A stretch of DNA of 64,000 nucleotides from Plotosus lineatus (GCA_024760905.1 CM045746.1:14747966-14811965), one strand, 5' to 3'; counted from the stretch's first letter, positions 37,312 to 53,200 are shown. Numbers and translations: made by a program. The notes: generated by a model not told the origin, from the sequence alone.

Positions 37312-39660
37312 CTACAAGATGAGACAATTCAAAATACATCAATGAGTTTAACTTCTCAATTGATTTGCTTAGTTTTTAACAACCATTTCAAAGCAAACTT
37401 ACGTTTTCGGTAAAAGGAATGTTACTCTAATTATTCTGGTTGAATTATGATCCACAATATCTATATTTTTTTGCAAGTTATTGAATACAACATCCATAAC
37501 TAATAGTCTCATTGACAAAAATATTGCTATAACAGAAAACATAACCCCTAAAAACTAAATAAGTTTATACAGTTCCATGGACAGACCTGGCAAAGTGTTT
37601 AACAATATCCAAATAAATGAAAGAGGGAAAGAAGAAAGCTGCTGTGCAAGGACCGACTTGGCCCAAAACAAACCCAAAAAAAAAAAGTTTCCAGCATTTT
37701 CAGTAGCTTGTGTTCTCTGCAAGTAAAGACTGGCGTGAATTAAAAAGAAAGAAAGGAAAAAGAGAAAAAAACTTTTTTTTTGTTTTTAAGAAATCGTGAA
37801 TTGGCTGATCCCGGAGATAAGGAATAAAAAAAGAATGGCAAGATTTTTATTATTATTAAGATCATGGAGCCATTTTATTCATTCACAAGTGAAAATGATA
37901 CGTACTTGTTCTCTTTCTTCATCAGACGGTAGATTTCGAATTGATAGTCACCCTGGCCCATGAATAACTCTTCTTCATTTGCTATGTCACATGACAGTGT
38001 AAGGCCATCTAAGTGCAAAAGAAAAAAAAAAAAAAAAAAAAAAAAAGGGAACAGAAAAACACTATGAACTGAAGCCTGGTTTAAACTAAAATTCACATCT
38101 TTTTAATGACAAGTCATTTAACAATTCTTTTTTTTTTTTTTTTTTAACAACACCTAACAAAGACCTCACTGATCTACTGGCTAAATCCTGATTCTCCTGA
38201 ACATGAAGAAATCTCTGTATTTTGCATCTCCGCTGTTGACTAAAGCGGGTTGTCGGTAACCAAATCAAGTTTCATGCTTTTGTCATGTTCCATGCTGACA
38301 GTAATCCACTGAGAATATCCATTGCTCACTCATTTGCTGTTCAATCCTATTGTGTTTCCCCGAAAATAAGACAGGGCTTATATTAATTTTCATACCGAAA
38401 TATGATACTAGGGATTATTTTTATGTGATGATGTATTTTACATTTTTCTCTATCTTTGTCTTTATATATTCGTATTTCGTTATATTTCTTTATTTTTTAA
38501 TATTTTAACCAAAACCGAATCGAGCAATTTTAGCGATTTTTATGGACGCAAGTGTATGTCCTCGTTTTAAAGCAGTCGCTGATGTTATCGACTGAGCCTC
38601 AACGCGCAAGGATGGATGCTTTGATAGCGTACCTTAGGTAAAGTTGCCTAACAGATGAGTCAGCGCTTTCACCTAGAGCCCGAGATTGAGCGAGTAACAG
38701 GCCAATGAATTGCTGCCGCGCTCAACTAGGGCTTATTTTAAGGGGCGGGCCTATATTAAAATCATCTTGTAAAAATCACGTAGGTCTTATTTTGCGGTTA
38801 GGTCTTATTTTCAGGGAAACACGGTACCAGATTCGCAGAGATGCTGGAGCCTCCCTCAAGTAACACTGAGCAAAGGCATGGTACACCTGAACAGCTCACA
38901 AGCCAGAAAGCACACACAATTCAGACTCACACTTGGGGGCAATTTGGAACAGGCAATTAGCCCAATATGCATGTTTTGGGACTGCTGGAGGAAACTAGAG
39001 TGCCCGGAGGAAACCCACATAAGCGGCAAGAGAAGATGCAAACTCAGTGCAGAAATGAACCCGGGAGCTTCTTGCTGTAGTGTGGACGTAATAACCTATA
39101 CGCCACCATGCTGCACTGCAGCGCCACTAAAAATAGGTAATTTAAAAGGACAAATGATCTCCTGATATAAAACTTGTGTTAAAATTTTCAACTACCTTAC
39201 CCAGCCATACTATATAGTGGAATAAATAAATAATAAAATGATACATTCAGAGCATAAAATCAGTTTTGTAACAGAGATTTAAAAAAAATATTAAACTCAC
39301 CAATCTCAAGCCGAGAAAGTGAATAGTCTATAATGTTAACGTGAACTCCTCGTGTCTCTGTGGAATACACTGATCCATTCAGAACAAACTTATTATGCTT
39401 CTGTTTAGTACTTTTCACCAGTATATTTCCCCAATGCAGATCCCTGCAGGAACAAAATTACAGTTAATAAATAATAGACGGTGTCCACTTTATTTTACAC
39501 AGAATCATTTTTTTGTTCATTTCATCAACACAAAACAAAAAAGAAAAAACTCTAAAGACCAAGTCACATGTAAGAAATGTTTTCGGGTAATACCAGACAA
39601 AAATACCACCATTATGTTATAAACTACTCAATTCGTTTGACAGCTAAAGACGTGTGTGAG

Positions 39661-39707
<47 letters not shown>

Positions 39708-40840
39708 CGCAGAATCGTGCATAAAAGCCTGCCGCCGAGATTCGATGATTCCATTGTCAGATTGGAGCTCAATACCAGGAGGAAGTTTTTCAGAATTAAA
39801 CCTGGAAACTTATCAATTTTGGATGTGTGTAAAAGACTAGATCAGCTTTTCAACTCGTGCTGATAAAGGAAAATCACAATTATGTGGGAAGTTGATTCAG
39901 TGATTCTGGTAATGCCACTCATTTTATATCATCTGGTTGACGGATCCGCCAAAGCACTGGCAAAAGTGCCGCTAAAAAAATAATTTTTAACTTTTTCGAT
40001 TCCCCACCGATCTCTGTATTATATGCCGATGTGAAAATAACATCAAATCTTAATCAGACACACACACATCGCACTTACATCTTTATACTCAAATGAACTC
40101 TTGCATCAGGTATCGTGAGTGGAGACTCCCAGCATGCTTTACGAGCGACTCTCATGAACAGATAATGCATTGTATTGGAACATATGTAACTTGCACACTA
40201 TATTTGATGATATTCCCAGCACTTCTAGAGTCATCAACCAGATATTATACATGAAAAAAAAATTTAAGTAACGAAACCTTCCTGTGCTATTAATGAACAA
40301 AATATTTTTTTTTATATTTATATACAGGGATCCCTCACTTTCTGCGGTTAATTGGGACCGAGATCCCCACGTGAACATCGAAATCCGCAATGTAGGATCA
40401 CCCCCACAACCGCCGCCCCCCCCCCCCGACTGACATATACGTACATGTATATGTGTATATAATATCAATAAATACATATTTAATGTGAAATGCTTATAAT
40501 AACAATTTAACATAAAAAAATAACAACGTGTAAATAAAATATAAATACACACACATACAAATGATATTACATGAGAAGACGACATACATATGCGTGCATG
40601 TGCACACACAGATGCTACAATGTAAGTGGTTTTGATGGGAGATTTTGGGTTGTTTTTGTTTTGTATAATTGGCCTTGTTTTTGAGGCATTTTCCTTAACT
40701 TTTCCCCTATTCTTCCTTCATTTCCTTATTTTTAAATTCGATGAATATTTATTTATTTATTTATTTTTAAACCGCGATGCAGGTTTAAAGAAGATGTATA
40801 AATAAATTATATACACACACACATACATACATATATATAT

Positions 40841-40888
<48 letters not shown>

Positions 40889-40904
40889 ATACACACACAC
40901 ACAC

Positions 40905-40944
<40 letters not shown>

Positions 40945-43900
40945 CATACACACACATATATACATATACACAGGAATCTCTCGCGACTTTCCGCTTCAAT
41001 CCATGCAGCTTCAGTGCGTCTTCTCTTCCTGTCGGCTTTTCCCTTCAGGGGTCGCCACAGCAAACCATCCGCCTCCACCTCACCCTCCCCTCTGTATCTT
41101 CTACTCTTACTCCAACTACCTTCATGTCCGCCTTCACCACATCCATAAATCTTCTCTTTGGTCTTCCTCTGGGCCTTCTGCCTGGTAGTTCCAACCTCAT
41201 AACCAATATACTCACTATCCCTCCTCTGTACATGTCCAAACCATCTCAATCTAGCCTCTCTGACTTTGTCTCCAAAACGTCTTACATGTGCTGTCCCTCT
41301 GATGTGCTCATTCCTGATCCTATCCATCCTCGTTACTCCCAAAGAGAACCTCAACATTTTCATCTCTGCTACCTCCAGCTCTGCCTCCTGTCTTTTCCTC
41401 AGCGCCACTGTTTCTAAACCATACAACATCGCTGGCCTCGTCACCGTCTTGTACACTTTTCCTTTCATTCTGGTCAATACCTTCCTATCACACCGGACAC
41501 TTTTCTCCAACCATTCCAACCTGCCTGCACACGCTTCTTCACCTCTTTTCCACCCTCTCCACTGCTCTGGACTGTTGAACTCAAGTACTTAAAATCCTCC
41601 ACCTTCTTTATCTCTGCTCCCTGTAACCTCACCGTTCCTCCTGGGTCCTTGTCGTTCACACACATGTATTCTACTTTACGGCTAACCTTCATTCCTCTCC
41701 TGTGTGTGTGTGTGTGTGTGTGTAAGTATGTGTGTGTGTGTGTAAGTATGTGAGATGACATGAGACATGTTGTGTGTACATTTCATTTATAGTATTTGGC
41801 AGACACCCTTATCTAGAGTGATTTACATTGGTCATATTTTACTCAACTGACCGACTAATAGTTAAGGACCTTGCTTAAGGGTCCAATAATGACAGCATGG
41901 TTGTCCTGAAGCTTAAACCCCCAACCTCAGGATCAGTAATCCATAGCCTAAACCACTGATCCACCACTGCCCTGTGTGTAGGAAATACAGTTTTTATTTT
42001 GAAGACGAAAGTAAAAATAGACAGCCCCCAGGACACCCATGACCGTAATTCCCACAGGCTTAATCTTGAAAGCCCTGATCATAGATCTATTATTGGAACT
42101 GGAATCCACATGTTCTGATTACGCATCACATTTTTGAGCAGGCCAAAATTTTTCACCAGGAATGCAAATACAGATCATTTGCCTCAAATTTAACTGCCTA
42201 TTTTCAAAAATATGCAAATTCCAGTATTGAATATTAAATTCCATTCGAAATAAAATGTTTGTATTTGCAGACAAAATCGCTCAAGTGTGAGTCAGGTCTA
42301 AGCCTGGTAGCTCTTTAAGCGAACATGTCTAATTTTTAATAATCACTAAAGGTGTATCCAGTTGTAGCATCCTATTATACAAGGCATAATGGGTTCAAAG
42401 TTCTGTTACTCAAAAAAGTCTGCCTGGGAGGGTACTGGTGAGGCGTTTCCTACCTGTGTTCGAAGCAAAGTGCCTCTTCAGCAACAGCCAGTGCAGCAGT
42501 AACCTGGTGCAGGACACTTTTAGCTTGACCAAAAGACGACAGCTAGACACAGTCAAACCAGCAAGCAGGTTAGAATGCATTCACCTCAGTTCTAATGGAG
42601 CAGATAAGTAGTATTTCTGTATACACTGTTAATTGGTGTTGAAGAAGTCATTTAAATACAATATTTTAAAGGCAATGCAATGATCCATGAAAAAAAAATA
42701 TTTCCAAGTATTTAATATAAATTAATGGGACAGATACTGATCCACTGTGACCTTGTAAAATGATTCCTTGAAGCTGTATGAATAAATTAGTGAAATGCCC
42801 ACCTAAAAGTGGGCAACTATAGTAGTGCAGCTCACAGGGAAGAAGTGATCTGCCCTATTTGCCCTTTCACTCGCAAAAGACACCAAGCAATCATGAGCTC
42901 ATGCATACAAGAGGGCGGAAAGCACTTTCCTCCAAAGTGTGTTCGGCTGTCTTTAAATATGCATGAAGAGAAGTTTTTAAAATGTCATGTGACAGGAAGA
43001 ACTAGTTCATAAATGGGTTAAAAAAAAAAAACTCTCAACTTGAATGTGGATTCTCTGAAGATAATGCAAGGTGATTGTGCCAATGCAAAAGACACTTCTT
43101 TTAAGGCAGGCAGCTGGGTGTGCACATGGTTAAGCAAGAGAGGGAGCAAGTACAACAGTGTTCCTGACTTGCAGCTTTTCAAAAATCTGCTAGATGGGTT
43201 CACATGAACTTCAGCCCTGAATGAAACAAATCAATTAGCCTCCCCTGCATTTCTCAAATTCAGTCTGGAATGAAAGCAGGAAAGGTTAACACTGGAGCTG
43301 CTTTTTCGTTCCTTTCACTTATCACCTGTAGTGTTAGTTTATTTATCTAACAAGTTCATATTCTTTCAAGTTTCTGATTCTGGTGTTTGCTCCACAAACA
43401 TTTAGTAACCTGTCAGTCTATCTGCCTACCCGACTTACATTTTTAGTTAGATACTTTTTATTCTGCACAAGTCCAGGCAAAGGTGCCTGAGACTGTTTTT
43501 TGTTGTTTTATTTTATTTCAAATAAATAAATTAATTAATTAATTAATTAAAAAATAAATACATTTTTTACTGCCACTTCTCATGTACACAAGTCAGTGAC
43601 ATTATAACAGGCCGCCAGGATCAACTTGGTGATGCAGTTTGTCTTATTATTCCTATTTGCAACATTGCCCTGACAGTGATGAGGATATGTAATGATTTCT
43701 CTGTATTGTTTGTTTGTTTGTTTTTTCTAGGAAAAAAATGTGTGTACAAAACTCACGTTGGATTAAAAGAGTTTTGAGAAATCTACATTCTGTGATAACT
43801 TCACTTGCATGCATGTACCTTTCCATTCATATTCTCCAAATCATTGCCTCCAAACTCAAACTCCAGGATCAAGAAGAGCTGCTCCTTACCAAAGAAATCT

Positions 43901-44162
43901 GTAAACATGCATAACCAATAACTTAGGAGTTGTACCTAAATATTTAACTGAGCATTGCCATTGAACATAAATATACACACATATATATATATTTTTTTTT
44001 TTTTTTTACTGCCACTTCTCATGTACACAAGTCAGTGACATTATAACAGGCCACCAGGATCAACTTGGTGATGCAGTTTGTCTTATTATTCCTATTTGCG
44101 ACATTGCCCTGACAGTGATGAGGATATGTAATGATTTCTCTGTATTGTTTGTTTTTTTCTAG

Positions 44163-44216
<54 letters not shown>

Positions 44217-47200
44217 TGTGTGTAGTTTGTATATTAGTTTTACCAGGTCTGTCATTCTCGGATCCCTTCTCTTGGTCAAACTTGTCCCATGCGTCAAGCA
44301 AAGCACGGGGATAGCAGCCACGCACACAGTGAAGACTACAATAATTGTAAACATTGCAATGTCATTATATACAATAATAAAATCATAAACAGGTTTCATA
44401 CATTTTCAAAAATCAAAGTCAAAAGATAGTGAACTGTCGTACCCAAGGAGGCCGATGAAACCATTTGTTTTGTTGTATTCTTTTGAATTGAGCGCACTTA
44501 GCTCCCTACGTGAAAAAAAAACAATGAATAGGTCAAAAAACAAACATCATCAAGATTATAACATTGTGAACAAATCTCCTTAAAGTCACTTTAGAGTAGA
44601 ACTGCATCATAACTGAGAACAGCGGTGCTGTTGATTTTTTTTTCCTTGTTTCTATTTTCTATGGCAGGAACTATGACAGGAAAAGGTAGAGAGCTGGCTG
44701 ACATGATGCAGAGGAGGAAGGTGGACATACTGTGTGTTCAGGAGACCAGTTGGAAAGGTAGCAAGGCTAGAAGCTTAGGAGCAGGGTTTATCCTGTTTTT
44801 TTCATGGTATGGATGGGCAGAGAAATGGAGTAGAAGTCATCTTGAAGGAGGGGTTTGTCAGGAATGTTCTCGAAGTGAAAAGAGTGTCAGACAGAGTGAT
44901 GAGTCTCAAGTTAAAAATTGAAGGTGTAATGCTCAATGTTGTTAGTGCTTATGCCCCACAGGCAGGATGTGAGCTAGAAGAGAAGGAGAGATTCTGGAGT
45001 GAGTTAGATGAAGTGATGCAGAATACCCCCAGAGGTGAAAGAGTGGTAATTGGTGCAGACTTCAATGGACATGTTGGTGCAGGAAACAGAGGGGACGAGG
45101 AAGTGTGCGCAGGTTTGGTATCCAGGACAGGAACACAGAAGGACAGATGTTGGTAGATTTTGCATAAAGAGTGTTGCCAAACAGCATAGGATGGTGAGGA
45201 AGGTGAAGAAGGCAAAGGCAGTGCAGAAGACAAAGTGGTGGAAGCTGAAAAAGGAGGAGTGTCGTGTTGTCCTCAAGGAGGAGTTGAAACAGGCTTTGGG
45301 TGGTCAGGAAGTGCTTCCGGATGGCTGGACAACTACAGCTAATGTGATCAGGTAGACAGGTAGGAGAGTACTTGGTGTGTCATCTGGAAGGAAAGTAGAT
45401 AAGGAGACTTGGTGGTGGAATGAGGAAGTGCAGGAGTGTGTACAAAGGAAGAGTTTAGCTAAGAAGAAGTGGGACATAGAGAGGACTGAAGAGAGTAAAC
45501 AGGAGTACAGGGAGACACCGAGTAAGGCGAAGGTAGCGGTGTCAAAGGCCAAACAGAAGGCGTACAATTGTCAGCCAATTGTCTTTGTTTTTGTAATGCT
45601 GGAAGACACTGGAGTACCCAGAGGAAACCCATGGAGAGAAAATGCTAATGCCACAGAAAAACACCTTCGCTGAACCCAGGACTTGCACTTAGGACGATTG
45701 ATCAGTCAGGTGGATGTTAGAAACCCAAAATTATTTTCTCCACAAATCCAAATCCAACAAAACTTTGATGCCAAATAATGCTAAAACGTACTTGGAAATT
45801 ATAATTTCATGTAGAATTTCACCAAATGATTTTTGTGCTTCACCATTGACCTTCTGATGGCCTTCCACTGGAATTATCTGGGGGTAAAAAAAAAAAAAAA
45901 AGAAAATAAAATGTATTATGTGTACGACAACAATATAAAAATCCTCTTCACTAGAACTGAACAACAATTTGGCCATAGTTTCTTCACAAAAAAAGTATAA
46001 TTTAATAAATTACAGTGATCCCTCGCTACTTCGTGCTTCAATTTCTGCAGCTTTTTCAAAAATATTCATTGAAAAATTTTTAAAATAAGGAAATTAAGGA
46101 AAAATATGGAAAAAGTTAATGTAAATGCCACAAAACAAGGCCAGTTATGCAAAAAAAAAAAAAAAAAAAAAAACCCAAACAAAAACAACCCAAACCCCCC
46201 CAACAAATTTTTATGTGAGGCGCGCATATTGACATCTTATGCATAATTTTTGAATCTTTAATTGTTATTATAAGCATTTATAGCATTGAATATGTATTTA
46301 TTGATATTATATACACATATACATAAACATCAGTCGGGGGGGGGGGGTCGATCCTACTTCGCGGAAGTCGGCAGTCGCAAGGGGGGTATCTTGATCCCCA
46401 TTGACTGCGGAAAGTGAGGGGTCCCTGTATTACATTCATTAATTAATTTGATTATTTAGCATAAAATGAATAATTGAAACAAGAGTTTGCTTGTGTTTGA
46501 AGACAAATTTTGGGTAAATCCTTTACTTTTACATGGTGCCTTTCATTGTATGAAACTATCCATCCCACATGCTGATACTGGCGATTGACTCCAAAGATGT
46601 GACGGATATTTCGATTTTTAGCTGTTCACAAATTATAAACTACACAACACAGGCACATTAATCTACACTGGTAATAATGTTCTTTGATCATGAATTCATC
46701 AATTGGTCATTTCATTATTTTGAAAATTTTCATCAAATTTCAAATGAATATAAGTATTAGTTCTTGGTTTTGTCCAAATAAGTGGTGTCTTATTGTATAA
46801 ATTAAAAAATGCCAACTTCTGTCTAATGTTGTTCAAAGGCTATGACGGTTTGAATATGGTGAAGAATTTAAAGTGGTTATTCTGGCTGCGATTTTAGGGT
46901 CACATCCACCTACTTCAGTAAGTACTAAACTTGACAATACTTAAATTTTCATTCATTCTCTAAACCATTTAATCCTAATTAAGGGTCGCAGGCGGGGTAC
47001 ACCCTGGACAGCTTGCTAGAGAGTCTAGGACCAACACTCACAACCATTCACACTTGCACCAAGGGGTAATTTGGAGCCGTAAATGAACCTACTATGCATG
47101 TTTTTGTATTGTTGGCGGAACCCCACGCAAGCACAGAGAGAACATGCAAACTACACACAAACACCTGAGCTGGGAATTGATCCCAGACCTTCTTGTTAAG

Positions 47201-50200
47201 CACTACACCACTTGGCTGCCTTGAAAATAAGTTTCAAAGTAAATGACATTCGTTAACAAAATGTTACATTTTACTGTGTAAAAAATAAACAAAATCTAAC
47301 AGGGTCAGGTTTCCCTGCACTTTTTGGAAATTGTTTGCCTTGAAAACGACCCTATGCACTATATTTGCACTATAGTTCCCTTTCATTTCACATGTGCATT
47401 TTTTTTTTTTTTAATATACTGTACAGGGATCCCTCGCTACTTCGCGCTTCCATTCATGCGGCTTCAGTGCATTGTGGTATTTTTTAAAAAATATTCATCG
47501 AATTAAAAAAATAAGGAACTTAAGGAAGAATAGGAGAAAATGTTAAGGAAAATGCCACAAAAAACAAGGCCAATTACTGTATACAAAAAACACCTACACC
47601 AAGACAAAACAAAAAAACAACCCAAAACCTCCCATCAAAACTAGTTACATTTTTGGGAGGTGTGTATCTGTGTGTATTTATATTTTATTTACTACATCTG
47701 CATTATCTTGTAATGTTTAATTGTTATTATAAGCATTTATAGCATTATTGAATATGTATTTATTGATATTATTTACACATACATGTACGTACATGTCAGT
47801 CTGGGGGGGGGGGGGGTGTTGATCCTACTTCGCGGAATTTGGTGGTCACATGGGGATCTCGGTCCCAATTAACCGTGGAAAGTGAGGGATCCCTGTATTT
47901 CTGAATTTATCATCCTCCACCATATCCAGGGTTGAGTTGTGGAGGCAGCAGCCTAAGCACTATGCAATGAGGTCCAGATGTCCCTCTCCCCAGCCACTTC
48001 CTCCAGCTCTTCTGGGATGGGGGAGCACACCAAGGCGTTCCCAGACCAGCCGAGAGACATCATCCCTCCTGCGTGTTCTTGGTCAACCCTGATGCCCCTC
48101 CCGGTTGGACATGCCAGAAACACCACACCAGGGAGACATTCAGGAGGCATTCTAACCAGATGCCTGAGCCACCTTAACTGGCCCCTCTCAATGCGGAGGA
48201 GCAGTGGCTCTACTCCAAGCTCTCCTCGGATGGTAGAGCTTCTCACCTTATCTCTAAGGGAGAGCCCCGCCACCCAGCGAAGGAAGCTCATTTCAGCCGC
48301 TTGTATCCACGATCTTGTCCTTTGGGTCACTACCCAAAGCTCGTGACCATAGGTGAGGGTTGGAACGTAGATCGAATGGTAAATTTAGACCTTTGCCTTG
48401 CAGCTATATAAAACAAACTTCCCAGTATGATCCATACATAAAAGTGCAGTAAACTGTAATTGCGACTTGAAACCAAATATAGAGATTTATCCTTGTACTG
48501 GACTACACACCATTTCTCTCTCAGTTTTACGACTTAACACTGTTCACAATGTTCGCTTCAGTGGTTACAAAATGTAATAATTTATAACTTTGGAATTACG
48601 CACTTTAAGAGCCACAGCCTTCTCGGTATCCTTGACCAGGGAGAACACCTCTCCAAACGTGCCCTCTCCAATCTTAATGCAGCGTTTCATAGACTCTGGA
48701 GGAATGCAATCATCAAAAAGAAGGGGGCCTTCCTGCTGACATTCCTGATACACCTTCTCAGCATCACTGATGTCCTCATTGCAAGAAACCTACAGCCAAC
48801 AAAGGAACGATAATGAAGGACACTTCACTCAAAAAACATGAAGAGAAGTCACAAGATGGTAACATATAATAAAAAGGAACCGTAACCATCGAGATATTGG
48901 ACTGGGGAAGATGATGGGAAGCTTGATTAGCTACTGGGCTGCCAAACAAATCTAGACTGTTGTCGAAAACCCCTGGATGTTTGGAATTGGATAAAGCCAG
49001 CCGTCGAGGGGTTGGAAACGCTGCAAAACCAGTGAATACGTTGAAACAGAAGCAATGTTCAAGATTGCTGTTAGAGTATGAAACAAAAGTGTGTGTGTGT
49101 GTGTCGTTCAGACGCACCAGTCTTTTTCTTGTGTACGGACAGTGCAGCTTTGAAACGCCCCCAGCTCTGTGTTGTGAGGGAGTTTGGAGTAAAGTTTGTC
49201 AGAAAGGAGGAAAGGTTCAGCGTTTCCACTCGTAGCGGGGACTCAGCCAGTCCAACCACTCCATTGTTCTGCAGCCAGCCACAAGCACCTTCCTGCATTC
49301 AAAGAAATAAAAATTATAAAGAGCACTAAATAACAAATAACCTACACGCTGATTATTCCTTTAAATTCTGTAAAGTTAGTAATACATTACCCCGAGGACT
49401 GAACCAACCCCAGTGGAAAGCAGGTCACTAGATAAGTGTCCCGGTTTAGTCCTGGTTCTACACTGCTTCTGACTCGAGTTTTGTGGTCTCATGCCTTTCT
49501 TTGACCACCGGCTAGAATTCAGGCCACTCACACATACTTTACGACTGCTGTCTTTTGCCACTGGTATTTTACTGGAGGCTGCAATACTTGTAGGGGAGAT
49601 GGCAGACCGCAAGAAAGAGGCAGACACCCTGCCGGTCTGAAATTCACCACCAGATGATTGCTCTGCAGATTTACGGTCCACCAAATCAGAAGAATTCAAG
49701 TTTGCAGTATTTTGGTCTTCTCTCGATTCTAAACAAAGAGCAGGGGCAACCTGGGCCTGAGGGGTCTCTGTTGAAGCACCCTGATGTGCCTGGCGAATGG
49801 CGCTCAAGTCCAGACGATGGAGACAGACTGCAAGGCAAGAGGACAAGCACTCCACCTTTAGAAGATCAATCTGCACCTGGAGTGTATTGCTGAGCTCATA
49901 GGATGAAGGTCCAGAAAGAGAAGAGACAAAAAAAAAAAAAAAGAAGACAGGTTGAGTGAAAAGCTCAGATGGAAAGCTTGGGGACAAGTGTAAAGTTTGT
50001 TATTCACACTAGCATACTAATGTTAAATTAATTTCTCTCTCATTGCAAAACAGGCCTTTCGATAACTTTTATAAGTAACATGAGGCTGTTTTTAAGAGTT
50101 AAAACACATCTGTGTGTGAGATTAAAAAGATGAACATAAAAGAGCTCAGTTTTTATTCCCTGATATTTACGCACAAGTTGAACAACATGGAACACATCAC

Positions 50201-53200
50201 AACACCTTGACTTTTAAATGCGCTAATTCAGTGGAATAGACCATTTTCAACAAAATTAACATGTTAAGAAGTAACCCTGCGGTCAACCAAGAACACCTTG
50301 GAGGAACTATGTCTCTCGGCTGGTCTGGGAACGCCTTGATCACAGACGGACAGACAGACAGACACACACATGTATACACATACATACATACTAGGATATG
50401 GAATTGTGGCGCTGGGTGACCTGCAGCCAGTTACAGGAGCTCTTCATCTTGTTTTCCCACTTTTTCTCTTTTCTATTGTATATAGGTATGTTTCTTTTTC
50501 TTTTTTCAAAATGGGTGAACCATTGTGCAATTCTACATTTGGGAAGCCCACTTTTACAATGTTTTTGTTTTGCTTTGCACTTTTATTTTCAGTTTTTTGG
50601 TTTGGCGTCAGGAAACTCATCCACCGGCGGCTCCGAACAACGCAGGTCTTACACACGTGAAACCCTCTTCGGCCTGCGGGCCCCCTCTTTCCTTCATTCG
50701 GAAAAGCCTGTTGTTGCCACAGACATACGGAGGAAAAGGAGAGGCTACAGAGGGGGACGAAAGACACGGAGGACATATGTTCCGTCTGTCATCATGGGAA
50801 ATGTCCGCGCTATCGTCAACAAGATCGAGGAGCTGGCGGCACTGACCCGGCAGCAGAGGGAGTACCGGGACTGCAGCCTCATGTGTTTTTTGGAGATGTG
50901 GATGAATGGACACACACTGGACTCTATGGTCTCTCTGAACGGATTTTTCACTCGCGTGTGCAGACCAGAGTGGAAGGAGGGGGCTTGGCAGTTTACGTGA
51001 ATGAACGGTGGTGCCACCCGGCCAACGTGCACATGAAAGAGCAGCTGTGCACGCGGGACCTGGAGCTGCTCGCGGTGAGCGCACAACCATATTATCTACC
51101 GAGGGAGTTTTCACACGTGATTGTGTTTTGCGTGTACATTCCGCCCTCGGCTGATGCGGCGGCTGCGTGTGGGCGTCTTCACAGCGCTGTCAGTCAGACG
51201 CAGACTCGTCACCCCCGCGCCATGATTCTGATCAGCGGGGACTTCAACCGCGCCTCTCGACCACCTCCGCTCTGTGGTGAGCCCCACCCTTGACCCGCTG
51301 CAGTTCGCCTACAGGCCGAACATCAGGGTAGAAGACGCCGTCATCTACCTGATGCAGCAGGCGCTCATCCACCTGGAGACCGCCGGCAGTGCTGTGAGGG
51401 TCATGTCCTTTGACTTCTCCAGCGCCTTCAACATCATCAGGCCGGCGCTTCTGCAGGGGAAGCTGGAGGACGAGGGAGTGGACGGGCACCTTGCTGCCTG
51501 GACCATCAATTACCTCACTGACCGTCCACAGTACGTGTGGCTGCGCGGCTGTGAGTCAGAGGTGGCAGTCTGCAGCACGGGGGCACCCCAGGGCACCGTC
51601 CTCTCACCTTTCCTCTTCACCATCTACATCTCAGACTTCACCTATAACACGGACAGCTGCCACCCCCAGAAGTTCTCTGATGACTCCACCATCATGGGTC
51701 GTGCGTCAGAGGGGAACGAGCTGGAGTTCCGGTCGGTCATCATCGACTCTGTGGACTGGTGTGAGCGAAACCACCTGTGCTTGAACACCACTAAGACGAA
51801 GGAGATGGTGGTGGACTTCAGGAGAAGGACACCAACACACTCACTGATGAACATCCAGGGACAGGACATTGAGACAGTGGACAGTTTCAAGTACCTGGGT
51901 GTTCACCTCAACAATAAACTGGACTGGTCCCACAACACCAAACCCCTGTAAAAGAAGGGCCAAAGTCGCATCCACCTTCTGAGGAGACTTCGGTCCTTCT
52001 GAGTATGCAGACCTCCGCTTAGGACATTTTATGACTCTGTGGTAGCCTCTGCAATCCCCGACGCTGCGGTCTGCTGGGCCCCAGACAGCACAGAAAGAGA
52101 CTGAACAAGCCGGTCAGGAGGGCCAGTGCTGTCCTGGGCTGCCCACTGGACTCTGTGGAGGAGGTGGGCGAGAGGAGGATGGTAGCCAAGCTCACATCCA
52201 TCATGGACAACAGCTCTCATCCAGTGCATCAGACTGTAGAGGAGCTGAGCAGCTCCTTCAGTGGACGACTGAGACATCCTCAGTGCAGGAAGGAGCGCGA
52301 TCGCAGGTCTTTCATCCTCATCGCTGTCAGACTGTACAACGCCACTCTGTAATTGTCTGTGAAGTAACCGGTTCCGTGCAATAAAAAAACCCCATGAAAT
52401 AAACCACTTTAATCAGCCACATCTACCCCCTGCAACTGTGAACCATATCCATCTATCTCCTCTGCCCTCAAAGATACTTGTACATAGCCAGTCTACAAAG
52501 TTTTATTCTATTATTTTTATATTATTTTTTTATATTTTATTTATCTTTTATTATTATTCTGTTTTAATATTTATGACTATCAATGAATTCACCTTTCTAA
52601 TCTTTTCTGCACCCCCTACTGCTTGTACTTTGAAAGCCTGTAATAGTGAATTTCTCCATTGTGAAAGCTGTATCTCTGTATCTATCTATATTCATTTCTT
52701 TTTTGTTTTTAATGTTAATAAAGATACAACAATATGCAGATGTGTACTGCTAACAATTTTATAGACAAATAATACTATTTATAGTCGCTCGAGGGACGGT
52801 GGGACGGTGGGGGGGGGCACAAAATGTTTTTTTTTCCTGGGGGGGCGTCACATAAAATTATTGAGAAGCACTGATATATACTGTATATCGTATTTGACGT
52901 AATAAAAGTGCCCTGCTCCAATAAGCCCCCCCCCACCACACACACACACACACACGTTTTTGATCTTGCGTCTAATAACCGCCCATGTGTACTGGGAGCT
53001 AAATGGTAGATCAAACTTACCAATTTTATTCGATCAGTCTCTGTAACCGTAAAATGAGGTGTTCACTGCCTGTAAAAGTGAGTTTACACGGTATTTCAAG
53101 ACCCCCTGCCATTGGGGAATGTCTATAATGTTCATCAGTAACAACACATTTGATCGTTCCGCCATGTTTAAAAAACAGGAAAATATTTTGCTGTGTTCTC

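Noticed and set aside
43567..44163. Duplicated haspin exon
   Set aside because: The direct repeats on either side of exon 43819-43898 contain only intron sequence; there is a single exon copy.
50617..51114. 165-residue and 113-residue minus-strand frames
   Set aside because: Shadow frames opposite the GC-rich LINE endonuclease and RT; no family signature.
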